A DNA stretch of 5,103 nucleotides, taken from the NCBI GenBank assembly GCA_025458365.1, contig JALOSP010000138.1, positions 1 through 5,103 of the forward strand. Direction: 5' to 3'. The notes below the pieces were generated by a model. That model was not told where the DNA came from. It made no database searches and worked only from the letters and a program-made list of their open reading frames with translations. Each line of letters starts with the position of its first letter. Position 1 is the first letter of the stretch. Shown one piece after another: positions 1 through 4,717 of the stretch. The translations under genes were made by a program, and so were the position numbers. Source of the DNA: Hyphomonadaceae bacterium (GTDB taxonomy: Bacteria > Pseudomonadota > Alphaproteobacteria > Caulobacterales > Aquidulcibacteraceae).

Positions 1-89
1 AGCGGGATCAGGAAAATCGAGAATATCTGCCGGTTGCGCGCATGCGCGCCATTGCGATCTATGGGGTCAATCGAGGGTGGAGTGATCAT
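1..89 (-). CDS. N-terminal fragment of an unidentified protein, cut by the window edge
   Basis: An open frame starts at an ATG (complement of 87-89) and runs off the left edge after 29 codons. It reads MITPPSIDPIDRNG, then AHARNRQIFSIFLIP. The last visible residues (IFSIFLIP) are hydrophobic and could begin a membrane segment, but too little is present to say. A weak GGA lies about seven bases before the ATG. The gene follows mtaB on the same strand with a gap of about 47 bp and no terminator-like hairpin between, so the two are probably co-transcribed. In many alphaproteobacteria mtaB is followed by ftsY, but these residues do not resemble the start of FtsY. I do not recognise the product. 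The reading frame is also open upstream of this ATG, so the exact start is uncertain. Confidence 0.4.
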   Translation of the reverse strand, partial: MITPPSIDPIDRNGAHARNRQIFSIFLIP

Positions 90-136
90 CGTCCGGTCCA
101 AAGCGGCTGTTGCTGGCACGCGGCCTGCCAATGACC

Positions 137-1492
137 TCAGGCGGGTGGTTCTGCAAGCGCGCCAGTCAGCGTACCCGTCAGCCCGCCAGCCACCAGCCCG
201 GTCACAGTTGCCTCAACAATCTGCCCGGCTTGCCCACCGTCCAGCGCGATCTCGGCGAAATTGTCCAGCCGCCCGCGCCCGTCGCGCTCCAGCAGCACGC
301 GTTGGGTCGATCCGACCAGCGCGGCCAGAACCCGTGTCCGGGTGGCCTCGGCAGCAGCCCGCAGGCGCGCCGCGCGCTCCTTGATCACGGGCTTGGCCAA
401 TTGTGGCATCCTGGCTGCAGGGGTGCCCTCACGTGGCGAGAACGGAAACACATGGACGAAGGCGAGCCCGGCCTGTTCCACCAGGCTCACACTGTCGGCA
501 AAATGCTCCTCGGTCTCGGTGGGGAAGCCGGCGATGATGTCGGCGCCAAACAGCATGTCTGGCCGGGCGGCGCGCAGCCGCTCGATCAAGGCAAAGGCAT
601 CGGCGCGCAAGTGGCGGCGTTTCATGCGCTTCAGGATCATGTCGCTGCCGTGCTGCAGGCTCAAATGCATGTGCGGCATCATCCGGGGCTCATGGGCGAA
701 TTGCTCGAACAGCACCTCGTCGATCTCGACCGCATCAACTGACGACAGCCGCAGCCGCTGCAGATCCGGAACCAGCTTGAAGATCCGCCGCACCAGATCG
801 CCCAAAGCCGGAGCGCCCGGCAGATCCTGGCCCCAGCTCGTCATGTCCACGCCTGACAGCACCACTTCAGGCACCCCGCGCGCCACCAGCCGGGCGATCA
901 TGGCCACCACGTCACCGGCGGGCACACTGCGCGAATTGCCCCGTCCATAGGGGATGATGCAGAAGGTGCAGCGGTGATCGCATCCGTTCTGGACCTGCAC
1001 ATAGGCCCGCGCCCGGTCCTGCACGCCATCGATCAGATGGCCTGCGGTTTCCCTGATGCTCATGATGTCATTGACCAGCACGCGTTCGGGTCCACCGCCC
1101 GGCAGGGCCAAAGCGGTGAATGTGGCCGGATCGACCTTTTCTGCATTGCCGATCACGGTATCGACTTCAGGCATGGCCGCAAACATCGCCGGGTCGATCT
1201 GGGCGGCACAGCCGGTGACGATGATCTTTGCGTCGGGCCGTTCGCGCCGCTTCCTGCGGATTGTCTGGCGCGCCTGACGCACGGCCTCAGCCGTCACCGC
1301 GCAAGTGTTGACCAGCACCACGTCAGACAGGCCCGCATCCCCGGCCAGCGTGGCCATCGCCTCGCTTTCATAGAGATTGAGGCGGCAGCCCAAGGTCACG
1401 GTCTCGATGCCGCGCGCATCGCGGCTGGCTCCAGATGCGGCGTCGTCGGGGCCGCTGGCGGCTTCGGGGATTGCTGAAATGGTTTCGGTCAT
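137..1492 (-). CDS. mtaB: tRNA (N6-threonylcarbamoyladenosine-37-C2)-methylthiotransferase MtaB
   Basis: A radical-SAM iron-sulfur enzyme that adds a methylthio group to (c)t6A at position 37 of tRNAs reading ANN codons, giving the ms2 form that steadies codon pairing. The 451-residue protein has the full family layout. The UPF0004 domain has its three cluster cysteines at C36 (TLGCRLN), C64 (VNTCAVT) and C95 (VTGCAAQ). The radical-SAM CxxxCxxC is at C171, C175 and C178 (NGCDHRCTFC), followed by IIPYGRGNSRS. GADIIAGFPTET lies at about 316-327, and a divergent TRAM-like tail from about 392. The TLGCRLN form points to MtaB rather than MiaB or RimO. I chose the ATG at 1492. An in-frame ATG at 1549 adds 19 residues, and neither start has a Shine-Dalgarno. 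Both leave a low-complexity Ala/Ser/Gly/Asp stretch before the first conserved strand. The gene is divergent from the operon at 1564. Confidence 0.93.
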   Translation of the reverse strand: MTETISAIPEAASGPDDAASGASRDARGIETVTLGCRLNLYESEAMATLAGDAGLSDVVLVNTCAVTAEAVRQARQTIRRKRRERPDAKIIVTGCAAQIDPAMFAAMPEVDTVIGNAEKVDPATFTALALPGGGPERVLVNDIMSIRETAGHLIDGVQDRARAYVQVQNGCDHRCTFCIIPYGRGNSRSVPAGDVVAMIARLVARGVPEVVLSGVDMTSWGQDLPGAPALGDLVRRIFKLVPDLQRLRLSSVDAVEIDEVLFEQFAHEPRMMPHMHLSLQHGSDMILKRMKRRHLRADAFALIERLRAARPDMLFGADIIAGFPTETEEHFADSVSLVEQAGLAFVHVFPFSPREGTPAARMPQLAKPVIKERAARLRAAAEATRTRVLAALVGSTQRVLLERDGRGRLDNFAEIALDGGQAGQIVEATVTGLVAGGLTGTLTGALAEPPA

Positions 1493-1509
1493 GTGCTTGC
1501 GTGGGGCGT

Positions 1510-1521
1510 TTGGCGGGCCAA
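1510..1521. repeat. Inverted repeat TTGGC-N2-GCCAA between divergent genes
   Basis: A perfect 5-bp inverted repeat with a 2-bp centre lies in the roughly 71-bp gap between the mtaB start (1492) and the plus-strand start at 1564. Its position would suit an operator serving both directions, but nothing else identifies a regulator. An AT-rich AATATC directly beside it (1520-1525) could act as a weak -10 on either strand. No good -35 goes with it. Confidence 0.25.
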
Positions 1522-1550
1522 TATCATGGACGCGGGGGAATTGCGCCATC

Positions 1551-1556
1551 AGGAGA
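1551..1556 (+). promoter_or_regulatory. Shine-Dalgarno AGGAGA that fixes the start at 1564
   Basis: AGGAGA lies seven bases before the ATG at 1564. It selects that codon over the GTG immediately before it (1561) and over the long upstream extension of the same frame, which would run back into mtaB. Confidence 0.75.
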
Positions 1557-1563
1557 CACTGTG

Positions 1564-1767
1564 ATGCTGGACTGGGACTTTTCGAACCTCGGGTTCTGGG
1601 GTGTCATCCACTTGTTGCTGGTCATCTGGTCACTGTTCAACGTGTTTCAGAGTGACAGGGAGCCATTTGGCAAGGCAGTGTGGACGACATTCATCGTGCT
1701 GCTCCCCGGCTTGGGCTTCTGCGTCTGGCTGCTGTTCGGGCCGCGCGCGCCAAAGCGCCTGACCTGA
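1564..1767 (+). CDS. Small two-helix membrane protein, PLDc_N type
   Basis: A 67-residue protein with two predicted membrane helices, at about residues 12-28 (rich in L, V, I, W and F) and about 40-59 (WTTFIVLLPGLGFCVWLLFG). They are joined by a short charged stretch, SDREPFGK. The pattern W...P.lG...W/YllFG followed by a basic tail matches the PLDc_N domain (phospholipase D-nuclease N-terminal). This is a hairpin of two helices that often occurs alone, without any phospholipase domain, in small proteins of unknown role. The basic end (RAPKRLT) after helix two would favour the cytoplasm under the positive-inside rule. The start is set by AGGAGA seven bases upstream. It is the first gene of a likely operon with the two thioesterases, 15 bp before the next start. 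No catalytic HKD motif is present, so it should not be called a phospholipase. Confidence 0.8.
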   Translation: MLDWDFSNLGFWGVIHLLLVIWSLFNVFQSDREPFGKAVWTTFIVLLPGLGFCVWLLFGPRAPKRLT

Positions 1768-1772
1768 CCTGA
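1758..1772. repeat. Three tandem copies of CCTGA across a stop codon
   Basis: CCTGA occurs three times in a row, and the stop codon of the PLDc_N-type gene is the TGA of the second copy. Each unit is 5 bp, so slippage by one unit would shift the last residue or two of the protein and change the 15-bp spacing to the next gene. This is a very short array and may be chance. Confidence 0.5.
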
Positions 1773-1782
1773 CCGGCAACTG

Positions 1783-2256
1783 ATGAGCGACGACACACCC
1801 TTGTGGAAATCCATGGCAGGCAATGCTGCCATGATGATCCAGGCCACGCCGCATGCCCAAGCCCTGGGCATGCGGGTGCTGGCCATCGAGGAGGCGCGTT
1901 GCGTCGCTGACATCCCGTGGCGCGCCGATCTGGTGGGTGACCCCGACACGGGCGTGATTGCGTCCGGGGCGGTGACCACCCTGCTCGACAATTCCTGTGG
2001 CGTTGCAGCGTTCGCCGCTTTGAGCGCGCCGACCTCGACGGCCACTCTGGACCTGCGGATCGACTACATGCGCCCGGCCAGGCCCGGTGCTGCGGTGCGG
2101 GCCGATGCACGGTGTTACAAGCTCACCCGCTCGGTGGCTTTCGTGCGGGCCTTCGCTTTTGACAGTGATGATGAAAGTGATCCGGTGGCTGCGGCTCAGG
2201 CCACCTTCATGCTGGGCGCTGGCAAGGCAGGCCAGAACAGGAAGCCGCGCGGATGA
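1783..2256 (+). CDS. PaaI-family hotdog-fold thioesterase, HGG motif lost
   Basis: A 157-residue protein of the PaaI / acyl-CoA thioesterase family, which hydrolyses the thioester of acyl- or aryl-CoA in the cytoplasm. Family marks: HAQALGMRVLAIEE near 24-37, GDPDTGVIASGAVTTLLDN at 52-70 (the central hotdog helix) and the closing strand TLDLRIDYMRPARPG at 88-102. The usual catalytic-loop HGG is replaced by A60-S61-G62, while the acidic residue nine positions on (D69) is kept. D69 matches the Asp used by E. coli PaaI-type enzymes. There is no convincing Shine-Dalgarno, and M11 (1813) is an alternative start. The gene lies 15 bp after the PLDc_N-type gene and its stop overlaps the next start as ATGA, so it is translationally coupled to a second, different paralogue. 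The substrate cannot be read from the sequence. Confidence 0.85.
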   Translation: MSDDTPLWKSMAGNAAMMIQATPHAQALGMRVLAIEEARCVADIPWRADLVGDPDTGVIASGAVTTLLDNSCGVAAFAALSAPTSTATLDLRIDYMRPARPGAAVRADARCYKLTRSVAFVRAFAFDSDDESDPVAAAQATFMLGAGKAGQNRKPRG

Positions 2257-2717
2257 CCGAGCCGTCGACCATCGCCCGTGACCTTGATCCGGCGGCCTTG
2301 AAAGCGCTGTTTGACCGGGTGCCTTATGCGAAGTTCATCGGCCTGAAGCTGGAGTTGAAGGGCGATGAACTGACCGCGATCCTGCCCTATCAGGACAGTC
2401 TGATCGGAAATCCGATGCTGCCAGCGCTGCATGGCGGGGTGGTAGCCGCGCTGATGGAGCTGACGGCGGTGGCCCAGATCACCCTGTCGCAACCGGTCGG
2501 CCCTGATGGCGCGCTCAAAGTGCCCAAGACGATTGATGTCAGCATCGACTATCTGCGCTCCGGGCGCCCGGTGGACACCTTTGCCCGCGCCCATGTCACC
2601 AAGCTGGGCCGCCGGATCGCCAATGTCCGGGTCGAGGCCTGGCAGGGCAACAGGGCCGATCCGATTGCCGCCTTGCACGGGCATTTTCTGATCCCGCAGG
2701 ATGATCCTCTTGGATAA
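2253..2717 (+). CDS. PaaI-family hotdog-fold thioesterase, HGG motif intact
   Basis: A 154-residue second thioesterase of the same superfamily. After an N-terminal helix comes FIGLKLELKGDELTAILPY (28-46), then GNPMLPALHGG (52-62) on the hotdog helix, the strand IDVSIDYLRSGRP (94-106), and VTKLGRRIANVRVEAWQ (115-131) on the last strands. The catalytic-loop H60-G61-G62 is present. The acidic residue at H+9 is Glu69, as in Arthrobacter-type 4-hydroxybenzoyl-CoA thioesterases, rather than Asp. The start codon overlaps the previous stop (ATGA, 2253-2256). No independent Shine-Dalgarno is visible, so translation probably depends on coupling. Hotdog active sites lie at dimer interfaces, so a mixed dimer with the upstream paralogue is possible. 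That is an inference. The substrate is unknown. Confidence 0.87.
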   Translation: MTEPSTIARDLDPAALKALFDRVPYAKFIGLKLELKGDELTAILPYQDSLIGNPMLPALHGGVVAALMELTAVAQITLSQPVGPDGALKVPKTIDVSIDYLRSGRPVDTFARAHVTKLGRRIANVRVEAWQGNRADPIAALHGHFLIPQDDPLG

Positions 2718-2818
2718 ATCGGCGTCCTGACTGCAATTTGCGCTCGTTGCGCAGGGGAAACGGTTAGAAGCGACATCGGAGTTCGGTTAATCCTGCCGGT
2801 GGGAGTTATTCGCACCTC

Positions 2819-2824
2819 GGGAGG
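2819..2824 (+). promoter_or_regulatory. Shine-Dalgarno GGGAGG for the DUF937 gene
   Basis: A six-base match to the anti-Shine-Dalgarno, seven bases before the ATG at 2832. It selects this start over the in-frame GTG at 2799 and over the out-of-frame ATG at 2825, which is too close to the site. Confidence 0.8.
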
Positions 2825-2831
2825 ATGTCTG

Positions 2832-3416
2832 ATGAGCGCACTGGTGGAACAATTGATGCAGGCTGGCGGCGGCCAGATGGCGGCCATGCTGGGTGGCCGG
2901 TTCGGCCTGTCGCCATCCCAGACGCAAGCGGCCTTGCAGGCGCTGGGGCCGATGCTGGCCGGTGGCATGAAGAGTCAGGCGCAAGCCAAGGGCGGGCTGG
3001 AAGGCCTGCTCGGTTCTGTCCTCAAACAGGGGCACACCCAGTTCGACTCGGCCGAGCGTCTGGCCCAACCCGGCATGACGGCGGCGGGCAATGAGGTTCT
3101 CGGCCAGATTTTCGGCTCGAAAGACGTCAGCCGTCAGGTCGCAGCTCAGGCCGCAGCCCAGACCGGGCTGGGTGCTGATCTGTTGAAGAAGATGCTTCCG
3201 GTGGTGGCCACCATGGTGGCCGGGCAGATGGCCTCGAAGGCCATGGGCGGCGGGCTTGGCGGCCTGCTGGGTGCTGCCATGGGCGGTGCGGCGGCTCAAG
3301 CAGCACCAGCTGGCGGTGGCATGGCGGGCGGTCTGGGCCAGCTGGCCTCGATGATCGACATGGACCGTGACGGCAATCCGCTGGATGACATCATGAAGAT
3401 GGTCGGTCGCGGCTGA
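2832..3416 (+). CDS. DUF937 domain protein
   Basis: A 194-residue protein very rich in Gly, Ala, Met and Gln, without signal peptide or clear membrane helix. The pattern fits DUF937. There is a helix with LSPSQTQAALQALGPMLAGG (26-45), then GNEVLGQIFGSKDVSRQVAAQAAAQTGL (86-113), then LLKKMLPVVATMVAGQM (117-133). This is the family's repeated short helices ending in a LLP-type core. A Gly/Ala linker with two GG-rich blocks (139-170) follows. The tail has D176-M-D178-R-D180-G181 then LDDIM, a dockerin/EF-hand-like acidic loop common at the C-terminus of this family; its position 12 is not Glu. The biochemical role of the family is not established to my knowledge. The gene seems to be its own unit: a 114-bp gap before it, a strong Shine-Dalgarno, and a hairpin terminator after it. 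Confidence 0.8.
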   Translation: MSALVEQLMQAGGGQMAAMLGGRFGLSPSQTQAALQALGPMLAGGMKSQAQAKGGLEGLLGSVLKQGHTQFDSAERLAQPGMTAAGNEVLGQIFGSKDVSRQVAAQAAAQTGLGADLLKKMLPVVATMVAGQMASKAMGGGLGGLLGAAMGGAAAQAAPAGGGMAGGLGQLASMIDMDRDGNPLDDIMKMVGRG

Positions 3417-3435
3417 TCCAGCCTGCTTGAACTTG

Positions 3436-3470
3436 AGAACAGCCCAAGGCCTTGTGTTTGGGCTGTTCTT
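3436..3470 (+). terminator. Hairpin terminator after the DUF937 gene
   Basis: GAACAGCCCAA (3437-3447) pairs perfectly with TTGGGCTGTTC (3458-3468), extended by one A-T pair, around a 10-nt loop. It starts 20 bases after the stop codon. The T tract after the stem is short (TT, then GGG), so termination may be leaky or the stem may mainly protect the 3' end. Confidence 0.65.
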
Positions 3471-3479
3471 GGGTATAAG
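3452..3479 (+). promoter_or_regulatory. Possible rpmI-rplT promoter overlapping the terminator
   Basis: TATAAG (3474-3479) resembles a -10 element, and TTGTGT (3452-3457) 16 bases upstream could be a weak -35. Transcription would start near 3486 and give a leader of about 125 nt. The -35 lies inside the loop of the preceding terminator hairpin. The -35 match is poor, so this is a candidate only. Confidence 0.35.
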
Positions 3480-3509
3480 CGCGCCCTTCCAACCGGAGCG
3501 CCCGGCGAA

Positions 3510-3521
3510 ACGGCATGCCGT
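3510..3521. repeat. 12-bp perfect palindrome ACGGCATGCCGT in the rpmI leader
   Basis: A perfect palindrome without a loop, about 25 bp after the predicted transcription start of rpmI. It could be a repressor site or a weak RNA stem. It contains an in-frame ATG (3515) that would extend L35 by 32 residues, but that start has no Shine-Dalgarno and the extension matches nothing in L35. Confidence 0.4.
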
Positions 3522-3545
3522 GGCGTTCTTCATTGCTGGCTTTTA

Positions 3546-3606
3546 TCTTGAGAAATCAAGAGGCTGAAAAATCAGCCAGAGGCCGGTGCCTTCAGGCACA
3601 GGAGAG
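3546..3606 (+). promoter_or_regulatory. Three-hairpin structured leader of rpmI
   Basis: Three consecutive stem-loops precede the rpmI start. Hairpin A is TCTTGA-GAAA-TCAAGA (3546-3561, GNRA tetraloop). Hairpin B is GGCTGA-AAAA-TCAGCC (3562-3577), directly adjoining A so that the two could stack end to end. Hairpin C is GTGCC-TTCA-GGCAC (3586-3599), which touches the Shine-Dalgarno AGGAG (3600-3604). All stems are perfect. An alternative pairing, CTGGC (3536-3540) with GCCAG (3575-3579), would break B. In other bacteria L20 represses its operon by binding structured leader RNA. This leader is a plausible counterpart, but it resembles no leader class I can name. Confidence 0.55.
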
Positions 3607-3610
3607 CGAA

Positions 3611-3814
3611 ATGCCGAAACTGAAGACCAAGAGCGGTGTGAAGAAGCGCTTCAAGATCACCGCCACCGGCAAGGTTCTTGCCGGCGCTGCAGGCAAGCGT
3701 CACCGCTTGATCTCGCACAATTCGAAATACATCCGCTCGAACCGTGGCACCTCGGTGCTGTCGGATGCGAACGCCACGACGATCAAGTCGTGGGCGCCAT
3801 ACGGCCTGAACTGA
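3611..3814 (+). CDS. rpmI: 50S ribosomal protein L35
   Basis: A 67-residue, highly basic protein of the large ribosomal subunit. It opens with [21 protein letters not shown], the standard L35 N-terminus, has [20 protein letters not shown] through the middle, and ends in WAPYGLN, an ending I associate with alphaproteobacteria. The length is normal for the family. The start at 3611 is chosen from homology and from AGGAG six bases upstream. The frame is open for 32 more codons upstream, but these are leader RNA, not protein. rplT follows after 13 bp. infC, which often precedes rpmI elsewhere, is absent here, as is common in alphaproteobacteria. Confidence 0.97.
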   Translation: MPKLKTKSGVKKRFKITATGKVLAGAAGKRHRLISHNSKYIRSNRGTSVLSDANATTIKSWAPYGLN

Positions 3815-3827
3815 GGAGACCTGAGAC

Positions 3828-4187
3828 ATGGCACGCGTCAAGTCCGGCAAGGTCACCAAGGCCCGCCACAAGAAGATCCTGGAAGCCGCAAAGGGTTTCC
3901 GTGGTCGTCGCAAGAACACCATCCGCACCGCCACCGCCGCCGTCTGGCGCGCCGGGCAATATGCCTATCGTGACCGCAAGGCCAAGAAGCGCACGTTCCG
4001 GTCGCTCTGGATCCAGCGCATCAACGCCGGTGCCCGTGAGCACGAGATGACCTATTCGACCCTGATCAACGGTCTGGCCAAGGCCGGGATCGAGGTCGAC
4101 CGCAAGGTGATGGCCGATCTGGCCATGAACGAGCCGGCGGCTTTCGCCGCGCTGGTCGAACAGGCCAAGGCCGCGCTGGCTGCATAA
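3828..4187 (+). CDS. rplT: 50S ribosomal protein L20
   Basis: A 119-residue protein that binds 23S rRNA directly and early in 50S assembly, and in several bacteria also represses its own operon. The basic N-terminal extension [30 protein letters not shown] is typical. The globular half carries the family signature [20 protein letters not shown] (60-79), then [20 protein letters not shown] (80-99). The length is normal. GAGGAG (3813-3818), overlapping the rpmI stop codon, lies nine bases before the ATG, so the two genes are tightly co-expressed. A strong terminator follows, so pheS, the frequent next gene, is not in the same immediate transcript. Confidence 0.97.
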   Translation: MARVKSGKVTKARHKKILEAAKGFRGRRKNTIRTATAAVWRAGQYAYRDRKAKKRTFRSLWIQRINAGAREHEMTYSTLINGLAKAGIEVDRKVMADLAMNEPAAFAALVEQAKAALAA

Positions 4188-4210
4188 GCTGGTGTGAGAC
4201 CGGGATGAAC

Positions 4211-4241
4211 AAACGGCTCGGGGCAACCCGGGCCGTTTTTT
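4211..4241 (+). terminator. Strong intrinsic terminator after rplT
   Basis: A 12-bp stem, AAACGGCTCGGG (4211-4222) with CCCGGGCCGTTT (4227-4238), containing one T-G wobble. It is closed by a GCAA tetraloop and runs into six Ts (4236-4241). It lies 23 bases after the rplT stop. A further 7-bp inverted repeat, TGAGACC (4195-4201) and GGTCTCA (4247-4253), brackets the whole element. The opposite strand gives a weaker tail (TTTGTT), so it could also stop transcripts coming from higA. Confidence 0.93.
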
Positions 4242-4253
4242 GTTTGGGTCTCA

Positions 4254-4374
4254 TGCAGACTGCAGGACCGCGGACCTTCCGGGCCGCGCTGCACGCGGGG
4301 ACGCGTGCGATCCGGGAGCGCGGGTCACCAGACCCGCCTTCACGCGCTGCGTCCATGCGCGTTTGGAAACGCGC
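4254..4374. other. Cluster of GC-rich stem-loops in the rplT/higA convergent gap
   Basis: This gene-free stretch holds four stems in a row. (1) TGCAG (4261-4265) and CGCGG (4269-4273) pair with CCGCG-CTGCA (4284-4293), with a 3-nt bulge. (2) GCACGCG-GGGA-CGCGTGC lies at 4291-4308. (3) GCGGGTC-ACCA-GACCCGC lies at 4320-4337. (4) GCGCGTTT-GG-AAACGCGC lies at 4357-4374. Stem 1 and stem 2 share three bases, and TGCAG-A-CTGCA (4254-4264) competes with stem 1. None is followed by a T tract on either strand, so they are not ordinary terminators. They may be 3'-end structures of the two converging mRNAs, a repeat element, or a small structured RNA. No promoter for a separate RNA is convincing. Confidence 0.5.
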
Positions 4375-4414
4375 GGTCCTGATTTGGCTGCCTGACGATA
4401 ATAAAGACCGAAAT

Positions 4415-4705
4415 TCACGCCGCTTCGCGCGTTGGTAGCGCTTTGACCGACTCACCGACCGCCTGTGCCGCAACCGCCAGCTCATATTGGCTTTGCAAAT
4501 TCTGCCAGAACTGCGGGCTCATCTTGAACCAGTGCCCAAGCCGCAATGCAGTATCGCCCGTGATCCCACGCTGGCCGGCCAGAATTTGGGTGATCCGGTT
4601 GGGCGGGACGGCGATGTCACGGGCCAGCCGGGTCGGCGTGATGCCCAAGTCCGCCAGTTCATCGGCCAGGATCAGGCCGGGGTGCACGGGTCGGTTCAGC
4701 GTCAT
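4415..4705 (-). CDS. higA: HigA-family antitoxin, XRE-type helix-turn-helix
   Basis: A 96-residue antitoxin that binds HigB and represses the operon by binding its promoter. Family features in order: HPGLILADEL near the N-terminus (8-17); the helix-turn-helix TPTRLARDIAVPPNRITQIL (23-42); AGQRGITGDTALRLGHWF (43-60); and the HigA/VapI signature SPQFWQNLQSQYEL (63-76). The start at 4705 is fixed by GAGGAG six bases upstream and by homology; the longer open frame upstream is higB in another frame. The Shine-Dalgarno overlaps the higB stop codon, and the gap between the genes is 10 bp, so the two are co-transcribed with toxin first, the usual higBA order. The gene converges on rplT. The C-terminal tail (KALPTREAA) looks unstructured. 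Confidence 0.93.
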   Translation of the reverse strand: MTLNRPVHPGLILADELADLGITPTRLARDIAVPPNRITQILAGQRGITGDTALRLGHWFKMSPQFWQNLQSQYELAVAAQAVGESVKALPTREAA

Positions 4706-4711
4706 GTCAGG

Positions 4712-4717
4712 CTCCTC
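4712..4717 (-). promoter_or_regulatory. higA Shine-Dalgarno overlapping the higB stop codon
   Basis: GAGGAG on the minus strand (complement of CTCCTC) shares two bases with the higB TGA and lies six bases before the higA ATG. Ribosomes ending on higB therefore stop on the higA initiation site. This suits coupled translation with high antitoxin output, whereas higB itself has almost no Shine-Dalgarno. Confidence 0.75.

Noticed and set aside
110..1477. Long plus-strand open frames opposite mtaB
   Set aside because: They are antisense shadows of a clearly conserved radical-SAM gene; their translations are Arg/Ala/Pro/Gln-rich with no family pattern.
2738..2769. Possible promoter TTGCGC ... TTAGAA and a small hairpin TGCGC-TCGTT-GCGCA before the DUF937 gene
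   Set aside because: Spacing is 20 bases from one TTGCGC and 11 from the other, both off the usual 16-18; the hairpin is 5 bp with no T tract.
2787..3533. 248-codon minus-strand open frame opposite the DUF937 gene
   Set aside because: Low-complexity translation, spans the terminator hairpin, no ribosome-binding site; the plus strand has a strong Shine-Dalgarno and DUF937 pattern.
3515..3610. In-frame upstream ATG giving a 99-residue L35
   Set aside because: L35 is normally about 65 residues; the extra residues match nothing in the family, lack a Shine-Dalgarno and coincide with the three leader hairpins, while AGGAG sits six bases before 3611.
4205..4438. Plus-strand open frame beginning MNKRLGATRAVF after rplT
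   Set aside because: It starts inside the rplT terminator, crosses the stem-loop cluster, has no ribosome-binding site and no recognisable domain.
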